21,180 nt of DNA, from positions 1 to 21,180 of the forward strand of contig JAKAMR010000047.1 in NCBI GenBank assembly GCA_021812785.1. Direction: 5' to 3'. This document shows, piece by piece, positions 7,644 through 13,536 of the stretch. Within the stretch, counting starts at the first letter, position 1. Each line of letters starts with the position of its first letter. Source of the stretch: Nitrospirota bacterium (GTDB lineage: Bacteria > Nitrospirota > Thermodesulfovibrionia > Thermodesulfovibrionales > JdFR-88). The position numbers were made by a program, and so were the translations under genes. A model generated the notes under the pieces. The model was not told the origin of the DNA. It saw only the letters and a list, made by a program, of their open reading frames with translations, and made no database searches.

Positions 7644-7820
7644 TCATCTTCCAGCCCCTATTTTTTTGATTTTTTTGCGCGGAGAATTCTTTTTTATAAG
7701 GTCCTCGATGGCCTCTTCCAGCAAATCGGAAACCGGCCTTTCGCTTTCCACGGCCAGAAACCTGAGTTTTTTCATTATTTCAGGCATCAGTCTCACTGAA
7801 TAAGTCCTTCTCTCGCCCAC
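7644..7820 (-). CDS. Ribbon-helix-helix (CopG/Arc-like) small DNA-binding protein
   Basis: A 58-residue product read directly from the sequence: GTG at 7820, stop TGA at 7644. The ribosome site GGGGGTGA ends five bases before the GTG. The layout is RHH-like: a short beta strand (RRTYSVRLMP, 4-13), helix 1 (EIMKKLRFLAVESE, 14-27), then PVSDLLEEAIEDLIKK (29-44) as helix 2, and a basic tail. Such dimers bind operators in the major groove and are frequent antitoxins or autoregulators. The gene precedes the phosphatase-like gene by 20 nt, as expected for a regulator and partner pair, and the AT-rich stretch upstream (7830-7960) would hold the operator. Confidence 0.7.
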   Translation of the reverse strand: MGERRTYSVRLMPEIMKKLRFLAVESERPVSDLLEEAIEDLIKKNSPRKKIKKIGAGR

Positions 7821-8009
7821 TTTTTCACCCCCGCTATTTTAATTTTATACATTATTACTCCAATTAATTAAATAAAGCAAAAAAAATCAAAAAAGTTAAA
7901 AAAGTTCGCCAGTCGACCTTGCTTTTTCTCAATGAGAGCCGTATATATAGGCAGAAGGTATAAAAGAATTAAATAAATAAAGTAGTAAAGAAATATCGAA
8001 GGAGGACAT
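7821..8009. other. AT-rich divergent intergenic region
   Basis: This 189-nt stretch separates the minus-strand RHH gene from the plus-strand operon and is much richer in A+T than its surroundings. It contains A-tracts around 7880-7905. No gene is visible. It must carry promoters in both directions and possibly the RHH operator. Confidence 0.6.
7919..7947 (+). promoter_or_regulatory. Candidate promoter of the 8010-13019 operon
   Basis: TTGCTT (7919-7924), a 17-bp spacer and TATATA (7942-7947), followed 60 nt later by the first gene's GGAGG. The match to sigma70 consensus is moderate; the position in a divergent region supports it. Confidence 0.35.
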
Positions 8010-8258
8010 ATGTATATCAAGGAAGTCGATTTTAAGTATTTGGAGGGGCTCTACAGGCGCCTGGATGCGGAGGAGATGGAAAAGTTCTTGAAAGCATTGC
8101 TTAAGGCAGGCAGCTTGAGGTCAGGGGAAGAGGCTATCAGCAGGATCAAGGTGGTGAGAGGCGACTTTTTCGATACTCAGGCTGTTGGGCCGGAGGAAAT
8201 GATAACGCGGACAATGGTCAAAAAAGCCTACAAAGAGGCCAAAGGAGGGTTAGAGTGA
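8010..8258 (+). CDS. Hypothetical 82-residue protein, first gene of the PIN/slipin operon
   Basis: I do not recognise this family. The start is well defined by GGAGG, six bases before the ATG. The product is soluble, highly charged and predicted mostly helical, with an amphipathic stretch LEGLYRRLDAEEMEKFLKALLKAG (11-34) and a Lys/Glu-rich end. There is no signal peptide or cysteine motif. It leads the tight plus-strand operon and is followed 73 nt later by a small membrane protein. That gap contains a short GTATC/GATAC inverted repeat before the next AGGAGG. Confidence 0.65.
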   Translation: MYIKEVDFKYLEGLYRRLDAEEMEKFLKALLKAGSLRSGEEAISRIKVVRGDFFDTQAVGPEEMITRTMVKKAYKEAKGGLE

Positions 8259-8331
8259 CTTAATAAAATCACTGATTTGCTGTTTAGGAAGTGGGGCGGA
8301 ACTAGTATCAACAACGATACAGGAGGTCAAA

Positions 8332-8586
8332 ATGAGTTATTTAATCTTTGGTTGGATCATAGCCGTATATCTCGGACTGGTGTATTTTTCCCTTCCGGCG
8401 TTGCCCTCTGTGTGCATGAAAATGGCGGAGCGTAATCCCCAGCTCGTAAACAAGAGGTGGGAAAGAGTGCTCTGGCTGCTAAGCAGCTTCTTTTTCATAC
8501 CATACATGATATTGGCAGGGACTCCTTCTTTTGTTGCCGGGGAGGTCAGGTGGTTTCTTTCCTCGGGGCAGGGTAAGGGGGAGTAA
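8332..8586 (+). CDS. Small two-helix membrane protein
   Basis: An 84-residue protein with two hydrophobic segments (about 3-24 and 46-68) separated by a basic loop (KMAERNPQLVNKRWER). It has a short tail and no lipobox, so an inner-membrane hairpin is likely. AGGAGG lies 5 bases before the ATG. Its TAA stop shares a base with the ATG of the following PIN-domain gene (TAATG), which implies translational coupling. It may anchor or accompany that nuclease-like protein, but I recognise no family. Confidence 0.65.
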   Translation: MSYLIFGWIIAVYLGLVYFSLPALPSVCMKMAERNPQLVNKRWERVLWLLSSFFFIPYMILAGTPSFVAGEVRWFLSSGQGKGE

Positions 8587-9179
8587 TGAGAAGGGCATTT
8601 GTGATAGATACTGGGGCGCTGCTATACGAGCCTGACCTGATTTATAAGATGAATCTTAACGACACGGTGGTGATCCCCACGGCCGTGATCAAAGAGCTGG
8701 ACATCTGCAAAAGCAGCACGGTCGAACTGGAGGCCAGGGCGGCAAGAGATGTCGCAAGGACGCTCGATCAACTCGGGTCTTATCTTGATCTCGCAAAAGG
8801 TGGACAACTACAAACAGGGACAATACTTCGTACCTTTACCAGGTACAAAAAAATAAAGGATCTTGGCAACGACATAGATAACCGCGTCGTTGGGACCGCC
8901 TTAGAGCTGAAGGGCGAATTCAATTATGTGGCCATTGTGAGCACGGACGAAAAAATGAGGGCCGCTGCAAGGGCACATGGGCTCAAGGCTAAAAATTATC
9001 CTTTTAGCCTTACTAAGGATAAGGTTACGACTCCTGCATGTGCACCTAAAAAAGCGCAGCCTTCAATGGCGATGAGGTCGGAAGGCTTCCTGGGAAGGGT
9101 AATTCGTCTTATCAAGGCGGTCTTTTCAGTGGATGGAGGCCGCCGCCCTGTAAGCAGAAAAGGAGGGAATAGATCATGA
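8586..9179 (+). CDS. PIN-domain protein, PhoH2-type
   Basis: The PIN fold is a metal-dependent ribonuclease fold. The putative catalytic acids are present: D8 (VIDTGALL), E37 (VIKELD), D98 (NDIDNRVVG) and D121 (VSTDEKMR). The pattern and the VIPTAVIKELD segment resemble the PIN half of PhoH2-like proteins rather than classical VapC, but the PhoH helicase half is absent. A C-terminal extension (about 143-197) is basic and lacks clear structure. The gene overlaps both neighbours: its ATG overlaps the TAA of the membrane protein and its TGA overlaps the next ATG (ATGA). A paralogue without the extension follows at 9497. Action on RNA is inferred; the substrate is unknown. Confidence 0.82.
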   Translation: MRRAFVIDTGALLYEPDLIYKMNLNDTVVIPTAVIKELDICKSSTVELEARAARDVARTLDQLGSYLDLAKGGQLQTGTILRTFTRYKKIKDLGNDIDNRVVGTALELKGEFNYVAIVSTDEKMRAAARAHGLKAKNYPFSLTKDKVTTPACAPKKAQPSMAMRSEGFLGRVIRLIKAVFSVDGGRRPVSRKGGNRS

Positions 9180-9439
9180 CCAAGCCCAAAAAAAAGGTAA
9201 AGGCCATGAGGAGGAGCCCAAAGGTGAAGCCCCGGGAGAAGAAGACATATCTCGATATTACCGATGATATCGACTCCCAGATGGTCTATCTGCTGGAGAT
9301 AGCCGGTCTCCTGCGTTTTCTGTTTGAGGGCAAAACTACGGCAAAAATCCCGCTTTCAAATGTACTTAATGACCTATATGACCGGCTGGAATGGCTGAAA
9401 GGGTCAATAGAGGAGCTAAAGGGTTTCTGCCGCGAATGA
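9176..9439 (+). CDS. Hypothetical small protein with a Lys/Arg-rich N-terminus
   Basis: An 87-residue product whose first 23 residues are strongly basic (MTKPKKKVKAMRRSPKVKPR), suggestive of nucleic-acid contact. An acidic linker and two predicted helices follow (about 34-50 and 60-83). ATGA overlap with the upstream PIN gene and AGGAGGG eight bases before the ATG show it is expressed with that gene. Lying directly between two PIN genes it could be a partner or inhibitor of one of them, but that is only positional inference. I recognise no family. Confidence 0.6.
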   Translation: MTKPKKKVKAMRRSPKVKPREKKTYLDITDDIDSQMVYLLEIAGLLRFLFEGKTTAKIPLSNVLNDLYDRLEWLKGSIEELKGFCRE

Positions 9440-9496
9440 GGCTAAGGGATAACAAACACAAAGGATAAAAACCAATTTATAGAGGAGGACATGGAT

Positions 9497-9937
9497 ATGG
9501 GAAAAAGGATATATGTATTGGATACAAGCGCGTTACTGGCCTATCCGGATCTGATGTTCCGTCTGGAGGGAGACTGTGAGATTGTCATCCCAAGGGCGGC
9601 GGTTCGGGAACTGGACGGTCTTAAGCGCAGCAAACATCTGATGATAGTCAACGCCGCGGAGACGGTCCTGAACACCTTGCATTTTTATGGGGGACAGTTG
9701 AATACCGGAGCGGAGCTGCTAACCGGGGCCACCCTCAGGACCTGTACGGAATACGAGCCGCTGGATGACCTGGCGAGCGAAGCCGACAACGAGATCGTAG
9801 GGGCCGCCATTAGGCTGCATGGTGAAACCGGGGGCGAGGTCATTGTGCTAAGCACTGATATAAACATGCGAAACGTGGCCAGGGTGTATGGCCTGACGGC
9901 AAAACTGCCTTATTTCGAAGGCAATATGGCGGCATGA
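9497..9937 (+). CDS. Second PIN-domain protein, PhoH2-type, stand-alone
   Basis: A 146-residue PIN domain with D9 (VLDTSALL), E38 (AVRELDGLK), D97 (SEADNEIVG) and D121 (LSTDINMR), the full acidic set for a metal-dependent RNase. It is similar to the upstream PIN protein: both have the IVIP.A.V.ELD segment, a TG..LRT..Y strand region and the STD.xMR end. I chose the ATG at 9497 because GAGGAGG sits eight bases before it but only two bases before the ATG at 9491. No PhoH helicase portion follows. Two tandem stand-alone PINs in one operon suggest duplication. Confidence 0.82.
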   Translation: MGKRIYVLDTSALLAYPDLMFRLEGDCEIVIPRAAVRELDGLKRSKHLMIVNAAETVLNTLHFYGGQLNTGAELLTGATLRTCTEYEPLDDLASEADNEIVGAAIRLHGETGGEVIVLSTDINMRNVARVYGLTAKLPYFEGNMAA

Positions 9938-10008
9938 AACGGTGGAACGGGAGAGGGTTCCCCTGGGGAGTTCAGTTGATGACCGGGAAATGTCAATTAC
10001 TAAAAATG

Positions 10009-10031
10009 GTGGGTCCGGTTTCCGGGCCCAC
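10009..10031. terminator. Strong intergenic hairpin within the operon
   Basis: GTGGGTCCGG / CCGGGCCCAC with a TTT loop: ten pairs including one G-U as plus-strand RNA. On the plus strand no U-tract follows, so it is unlikely to stop the operon and may protect or attenuate mRNA. On the minus strand it is followed by CATTTTTAG, so it could terminate antisense transcription. Confidence 0.45.
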
Positions 10032-10055
10032 GAACGTAAATAAAGGAGATCACTA

Positions 10056-10364
10056 ATGAGGACTAATACGGGATGGGGAGCCATACTTTTCATGTGGATC
10101 ATAATGTCTGGTCTTTTTGCTTTTTGGCTTTTATCAAACGTCATCCTTGGGGTCATAGCCGGGGGTGTTCTGGGATGGCTTTTCTCTCTGATGTTCCTGG
10201 GCCGATGGATTGTCGAGGGCCTGAGGGCCTTCAGACTCAATATGCCAATCGACAATCTCTATCAGGTAGGGGCCGCAGCAGGATTTTTATCGGGCTTTTT
10301 TAAATTCTCGATAAAATCCCCCTCCTGGAATTTCACGGGCAAGGAGGGCACTAAATATGTTTGA
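10056..10364 (+). CDS. Small membrane protein
   Basis: A 102-residue product with hydrophobic segments at about 8-28 and 29-50, and a glycine-rich, weaker one at about 70-83. The first two are Gly-containing and close together, as in small inner-membrane proteins. There is no lipobox. AAAGGAG lies before the ATG at a good distance. Its last codons overlap the start of the following 59-residue gene by 8 nt. I recognise no family. It lies between the PIN genes and the NfeD/slipin genes and may belong to the membrane part of this operon. Confidence 0.65.
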   Translation: MRTNTGWGAILFMWIIMSGLFAFWLLSNVILGVIAGGVLGWLFSLMFLGRWIVEGLRAFRLNMPIDNLYQVGAAAGFLSGFFKFSIKSPSWNFTGKEGTKYV

Positions 10365-10536
10365 TTCCATGGCCTATGCAAAAAAGCTAAAGGCTGTTGG
10401 TGTGCCCGAAAAGCATGCGGAAGCATATGCTGAGGTCCTCGCTGATTTTGCTTCGGACCTCATCCTGAGGCGGTTAGCGGATATTCTCGATGAAATCAAA
10501 ACGATCAGAGCGTATCTGGAGGCGAGACTGAAATGA
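10357..10536 (+). CDS. Small DUF1640/CCDC90-like coiled-coil protein
   Basis: A 59-residue product read directly from the sequence, ATG 10357 to TGA 10536. AGGAGG lies nine bases upstream, and the gene overlaps the end of the membrane-protein gene by 8 nt. MFDSMAYAKKLKAVGVPEKH followed by AEAYAEVLAD is very like the head of DUF1640/CCDC90 proteins (FDT..YAKKL.AAGVPE.QAEA.AE), here without the long C-terminal coiled coil and membrane anchor. The rest (31-59) is an amphipathic helix with heptad-like leucines. It may associate with a membrane partner; the function is unknown. Confidence 0.65.
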   Translation: MFDSMAYAKKLKAVGVPEKHAEAYAEVLADFASDLILRRLADILDEIKTIRAYLEARLK

Positions 10537-10572
10537 TCGGTTCCCACCCATATGCGAGGGGGCAAGAGGCTT

Positions 10573-11013
10573 ATGGATTATAGGATTTGGGCGGTTCTGG
10601 GTCTTCTCCTGATTATCGCCGAGCTTCATACGCTCACCTTTGTCCTGGTATTTATAGGGGCGGCGGCTATGGCAACAGCGATTACAACCGGGATTGGACT
10701 CACCACTGGATCTGAGAGCCAGTTTGCACTCTTCTCGGTCGTATCTCTTGCCTTGATTTTTATCCTTCGGGGCAGGATACGGCCGAGACTGACAAAGGGC
10801 CGGGTCTCGCCTGATTACCTTGGCCAAAGGGTCATGGTGGTAAAGCCAATACCTCCAGGAGGCGAAGGGAGTGTCTTTTACCGCGGAGCGGAATGGATCG
10901 CATACAGCAAGGACATGCATGTAATTGAAGCTGGCTCCATGGTCGAAATCGTGGGCACGGATGGCATCAGGCTCTGTGTCCGCCAGTTTCCGGAGCAGAA
11001 AAATGGACCTTAA
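10573..11013 (+). CDS. nfeD: NfeD-like membrane protein
   Basis: A 146-residue NfeD protein of the short type. It has three hydrophobic segments (about 5-23, 24-44, 49-67) and then a soluble OB-fold domain (about 82-138) with the family features: LGQRVMVVKPIPPGGEGSVFYRGAEW, an acidic turn, and GSMVEIVGTDGIRLCV. NfeD proteins are encoded with slipins (SPFH proteins) and are thought to work with them at membrane microdomains; here the slipin gene starts 18 nt downstream. An upstream in-frame ATG at 10552 lacks a ribosome site. The ATG at 10573 follows AGAGG and GAGGGGG and begins MDYRIWAVLGLLL, which fits the family, so I use it. The product looks intact although the partner slipin is frameshifted. 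Confidence 0.82.
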   Translation: MDYRIWAVLGLLLIIAELHTLTFVLVFIGAAAMATAITTGIGLTTGSESQFALFSVVSLALIFILRGRIRPRLTKGRVSPDYLGQRVMVVKPIPPGGEGSVFYRGAEWIAYSKDMHVIEAGSMVEIVGTDGIRLCVRQFPEQKNGP

Positions 11014-11030
11014 TCAAGGAGGGTATATAA

Positions 11031-11899
11031 ATGTTCTATGTTTTTCTGGCATTAGCCATACTGACAGCGGCTTTTTTTGCCTCATCCATTAAAACTGTGC
11101 CCCAGCAGAGCGCCTTTGTAGTGGAAAGGCTGGGCAGGTATTACGAGGTGCTTAATGCCGGCATCAACCTTATCCTCCCGTTACTAGACAGGGTGGCCTA
11201 CAGGCATTCCATCAAGGAGACGGCGCACGAGATTCCAGAACAGATATGTATTACCAAGGACAACGTGCAGGTGGCGGTCGACGGAGTTCTGTTTATCCAG
11301 GTCATCGACCCCAGGGCGGCCTCTTATGGGCGGACTACACGTTTGCCATTACCCAGCTGGCCCAGACCACTATGCGCAGTGAGATCGGCAAAATAGACCT
11401 GGACCGCACATTTGAAGAGAGGACGCATATTAACAACGCGGTGGTGACGGCTGTGGATGAGGTTGCCAGGGCCTGGGGTGTCAAAATCCTCAGGTACGAG
11501 ATTAAAAACATCACCCCTCCGGAAAACGTGCTTCAAGCCATGGCCCTACAGATGCAGGCAGAGCGGGAAAAAAGGGCCATGATCTTACAGGCCGAGGGTC
11601 AGAAACAATCGGTAATCAATACGGCTGAGGGCGAGAAGATGAGACAGATTAATGTGGCGGATGGCGAGGCCTCGGCCATCAGGGCTGTAGCCCAGGCGAC
11701 GGCGGATGCTCTGAAGAAAGTCGGAGAGGCCATACGGACCGGCGGAATAGAAGCGGTACAACTAAGGGTGGCCGAGGAACTTGTGAGCCAGTTTGGCAAT
11801 TTGGCCAAGAGCACAAATACGATGATACTGCCCGCCAACTTTGGTGATATTTCATCGATGCTGGCCACCGCCATGGCGGTTATTAAAAAAGCGAGTTAA
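11031..11899 (+). pseudogene. Slipin/paraslipin (SPFH, Band 7) broken by a frameshift
   Basis: An SPFH-domain membrane protein gene in two frames. The first 100 codons (11031-11330) carry a membrane-anchoring N-terminus and the start of the SPFH domain (VPQQSAFVVERLGRYYEVLN, VAYRHSIKE, TKDNVQVAVDGVLF), ending ...DPRAASYG. The family then continues with two residues and DY.FAITQLAQTTMRSEIGK, which here lies in another frame from 11333 to 11899 and includes the long C-terminal coiled coil (QAMALQMQAEREKRAMILQAEGQKQS). Between ggg (11328-11330) and gac (11333) only two bases are left where the family has two codons, consistent with a 4-nt deletion. No slippery heptamer for programmed shifting is visible. 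Either a real pseudogene or an assembly error. AGGAGGG precedes the ATG. Confidence 0.78.
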
Positions 11900-11907
11900 G
11901 GGGGGGG
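11900..11907 (+). promoter_or_regulatory. G8 tract serving as ribosome site
   Basis: Eight consecutive G residues lie three bases before the ATG at 11911. The tract provides the Shine-Dalgarno sequence of the Xre-like gene, and such tracts can slip during replication and alter spacing. No length variation can be seen from one sequence. Confidence 0.5.
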
Positions 11908-11910
11908 AAC

Positions 11911-12348
11911 ATGTACGATGTCAGAAACGTTTTTGGGATCAAAAGAGCAAAGATTGATTTTCACGAAGAAATTTTAAATGGGTTCCCTTTTTCATGGGCG
12001 AGGTCGGTGCAGAGACATCTTGATATGTCGGACAAGGATCTCGCAAATTTTATGTGTATCAGCATAAGCACTTTTCGTCGAATCAAAAGGGAAAAAAGGA
12101 AATTCTCGCGTAAGGCAAGCGATCGACTCTACCGTTTAGCCGCATTATTTGCGTGGGCTGTAGATGTCCTCCATAGTAAGGAAGACGCGAGGAAATGGCT
12201 TACCAGCCCACATCCTTTGTTAAACGGACGGATACCAATTGAACTAGCGGAAACAGACCCGGGAAAAATTCTGGTGGAAAATATTTTACAGCAGGATAAG
12301 GCATGGCATTCCTTTGTAAAAATTCGCTGCTTTAAGAGGAAGATATGA
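11911..12348 (+). CDS. Xre/MbcA/ParS-type antitoxin-like protein 1
   Basis: This 145-residue protein has the two-part layout of the Xre antitoxins of RES-Xre systems. An Xre-like helix-turn-helix (about 30-76, with LANFMCISISTFRRIKREKRKFSRKASDRLYRLA) is followed by the MbcA/ParS/Xre toxin-binding part (about 78-125, including ARKWLTSPHPLLNGRIPIELAETDPGKILVENIL). Such antitoxins block a RES-domain NAD-degrading toxin encoded next to them and repress their own promoter. No RES gene follows. Instead a second protein of related type begins in the ATGA overlap at 12345-12348. The ribosome site is the G8 tract. It may be an orphan antitoxin reused as a regulator. Confidence 0.78.
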   Translation: MYDVRNVFGIKRAKIDFHEEILNGFPFSWARSVQRHLDMSDKDLANFMCISISTFRRIKREKRKFSRKASDRLYRLAALFAWAVDVLHSKEDARKWLTSPHPLLNGRIPIELAETDPGKILVENILQQDKAWHSFVKIRCFKRKI

Positions 12349-12755
12349 AACGAAAAAATACATTAGAGGGCAATAAATCCGATCCGCATAGTCTGGAGGG
12401 GAGATTAGCACTTACAAAAATAGTTATGAAGCTTTTTGACCTATGGGAACTTGGTGTTGAAGACCAGTTAGCATGTCTTGGATTGTTCACTGGATCGCGC
12501 AGAACGTTAGACAGGTACCGGAAAGGAGCACCATTTGCTAATCATCGTGATCTAATGGACAGGGTCGGCAACCTTTTAGCGATTCATCAGTCACTGCGCA
12601 TTCTATATTCTCATAACCGGGAAATCGTCTACCGATGGATGACCACGCCGAACTTGGCTTTTGATGGGCTCCGCCCAATAGATACCGTACGCGAGAAAGG
12701 ATTTTTAGGTCTTCTACAGGTAAGGAATTATCTGGAGTTCGAGCGCGAGAGATGA
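12345..12755 (+). CDS. Xre/MbcA/ParS-type antitoxin-like protein 2
   Basis: A 136-residue protein of the second common type of MbcA/ParS-like proteins. It has a helix-turn-helix region (about 28-62, LFDLWELGVEDQLACLGLFTGSRRTLDRYRKG) and a C-terminal toxin-binding-like part (about 72-133, LLAIHQSLRILYSHNREIVYRWMTTPNLAFDGLRPIDTV...GLLQVRNYLEFER). The start overlaps the preceding stop (ATGA), so the two are made together and may form a heteromer. In related loci such a protein is followed by a RES toxin; here the next gene is a small membrane-anchored protein unlike RES. Either the toxin was lost or this pair works without one. Assignment rests on recognised patterns. Confidence 0.72.
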   Translation: MKRKNTLEGNKSDPHSLEGRLALTKIVMKLFDLWELGVEDQLACLGLFTGSRRTLDRYRKGAPFANHRDLMDRVGNLLAIHQSLRILYSHNREIVYRWMTTPNLAFDGLRPIDTVREKGFLGLLQVRNYLEFERER

Positions 12756-12791
12756 AAATCGGCATTGAAATAATTTTTATCAGGAGGATAA

Positions 12792-13019
12792 ATGAGATAT
12801 GGTCCATTACTTATAATCTGTGGCGGCATTCTATTAATGGCTGCTTTCGGTCTTTTCGTTTCTATCCAGGATGAGCGACGGGCTAAAAAATATGAGGAAG
12901 AACGGAGAAAAGAAAAATTGGAAATGATCGCTGATGCCCTGAAATTACTTGCCCGTAAGGATAAAAGAGTCAAAGAGGCCCTGATGCAAGTTGGGTTCTT
13001 CAGAAAAAAGAATTATTAG
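12792..13019 (+). CDS. Small membrane-anchored charged helical protein
   Basis: A 75-residue product with one hydrophobic segment (about 4-24). It is followed by a highly charged helix rich in Arg, Lys and Glu (DERRAKKYEEERRKEKLEMI, about 27-46) likely to form a coiled coil on the cytoplasmic side. AGGAGG lies four bases before the ATG. I recognise no family. It ends the plus-strand operon, directly facing the convergent XRE gene with only nine bases between the stop codons. It sits where a RES toxin could be expected after the two antitoxin-like genes, but nothing in it resembles RES. Confidence 0.6.
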   Translation: MRYGPLLIICGGILLMAAFGLFVSIQDERRAKKYEEERRKEKLEMIADALKLLARKDKRVKEALMQVGFFRKKNY

Positions 13020-13028
13020 ACTCTCTTT

Positions 13029-13343
13029 TTAACGAATAATAGCCCTCATGATCTTATATATAAGATTCAGCTTTTCGGGGTCGGCCTCGTTCAGGAGGGC
13101 TATTATTTCCCTTTTGGGATTTTGTTTTGGCGGGGCGAATTCAAAGAAATCCTTAAGCTCGCAGCCCAACATTTCTGTTATTTTCTCAAGGGTGTCCATG
13201 GAGGGATAACTGTTTCCGACCTCGATTCTGCTTAAGTGTTTGAAATCTATATCGACTTTTTCGGCAAGCTGCATCTGGGAAAAACCGCGAGCACGTCTTA
13301 ATTCCTTGATTCTCGCCCCAAGCAGTTTCCTTGTATTTTCCAT
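13029..13343 (-). CDS. XRE-family transcriptional regulator
   Basis: A 104-residue repressor-type protein with a complete XRE helix-turn-helix (about 8-66). Helix 2 and the recognition helix lie in SQMQLAEKVDIDFKHLSRIE, followed by GNSYPSMDTLEKITEMLG. The last 35 residues form a helical tail that may dimerise. The start ATG at 13343 is preceded by GGGAGGG. It is convergent to the PIN/slipin operon and divergent from the outer-membrane protein gene, so the 13344-13536 region could hold its operator and it may control the divergent envelope genes. Its 3' end contains a long inverted repeat (13035-13107). Confidence 0.85.
   Translation of the reverse strand: MENTRKLLGARIKELRRARGFSQMQLAEKVDIDFKHLSRIEVGNSYPSMDTLEKITEMLGCELKDFFEFAPPKQNPKREIIALLNEADPEKLNLIYKIMRAIIR
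13035..13107. repeat. Long inverted repeat with a nested palindrome at the xre 3' end
   Basis: A perfect 13-bp inverted repeat: AATAATAGCCCTC at 13035-13047 and GAGGGCTATTATT at 13095-13107. Between them is a perfect 16-bp palindrome ATCTTATATATAAGAT at 13051-13066. It falls in the coding sequence for the last residues of the XRE protein and just past the stop of the convergent operon. RNA from either strand would fold, so it may act as a barrier or processing site; no U-tract follows. Confidence 0.5.
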
Positions 13344-13415
13344 AATCCCTCCCGTTTGCTGACATATTCAGCCTTTTGGGCAGGCATTTGAAACAACATG
13401 AAAAGAAGAAAAAAC

Positions 13416-13443
13416 TTGACAAAATCATCATAATTTGTAGAAT
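13416..13443 (+). promoter_or_regulatory. Sigma70-type promoter for the envelope gene cluster
   Basis: A perfect TTGACA (13416-13421), a 16-bp spacer and TAGAAT (13438-13443) precede the outer-membrane protein gene by about 95 nt, leaving a leader of some 85 nt. This is the best promoter match in the window. The divergent XRE gene starts 72 nt upstream of the -35 box. Confidence 0.65.
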
Positions 13444-13536
13444 ACTCAACTTTAGATGTAGAAAAAGAAGTATTTATCCCTTTTTAAATTAGAATGAATC
13501 CTAAGCGGAGAAAAGCGTCTTTAAGCAGTGAATATT

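Noticed and set aside
10474..10920. A 148-codon minus-strand ORF opposite nfeD and the 59-residue gene
   Set aside because: Low-complexity basic composition and no ribosome site; the plus-strand genes explain the region.
11246..11332. Programmed frameshift in the slipin gene
   Set aside because: No slippery heptamer, no stimulatory stem-loop and no Shine-Dalgarno-like signal at the junction; loss of bases fits the family alignment better.
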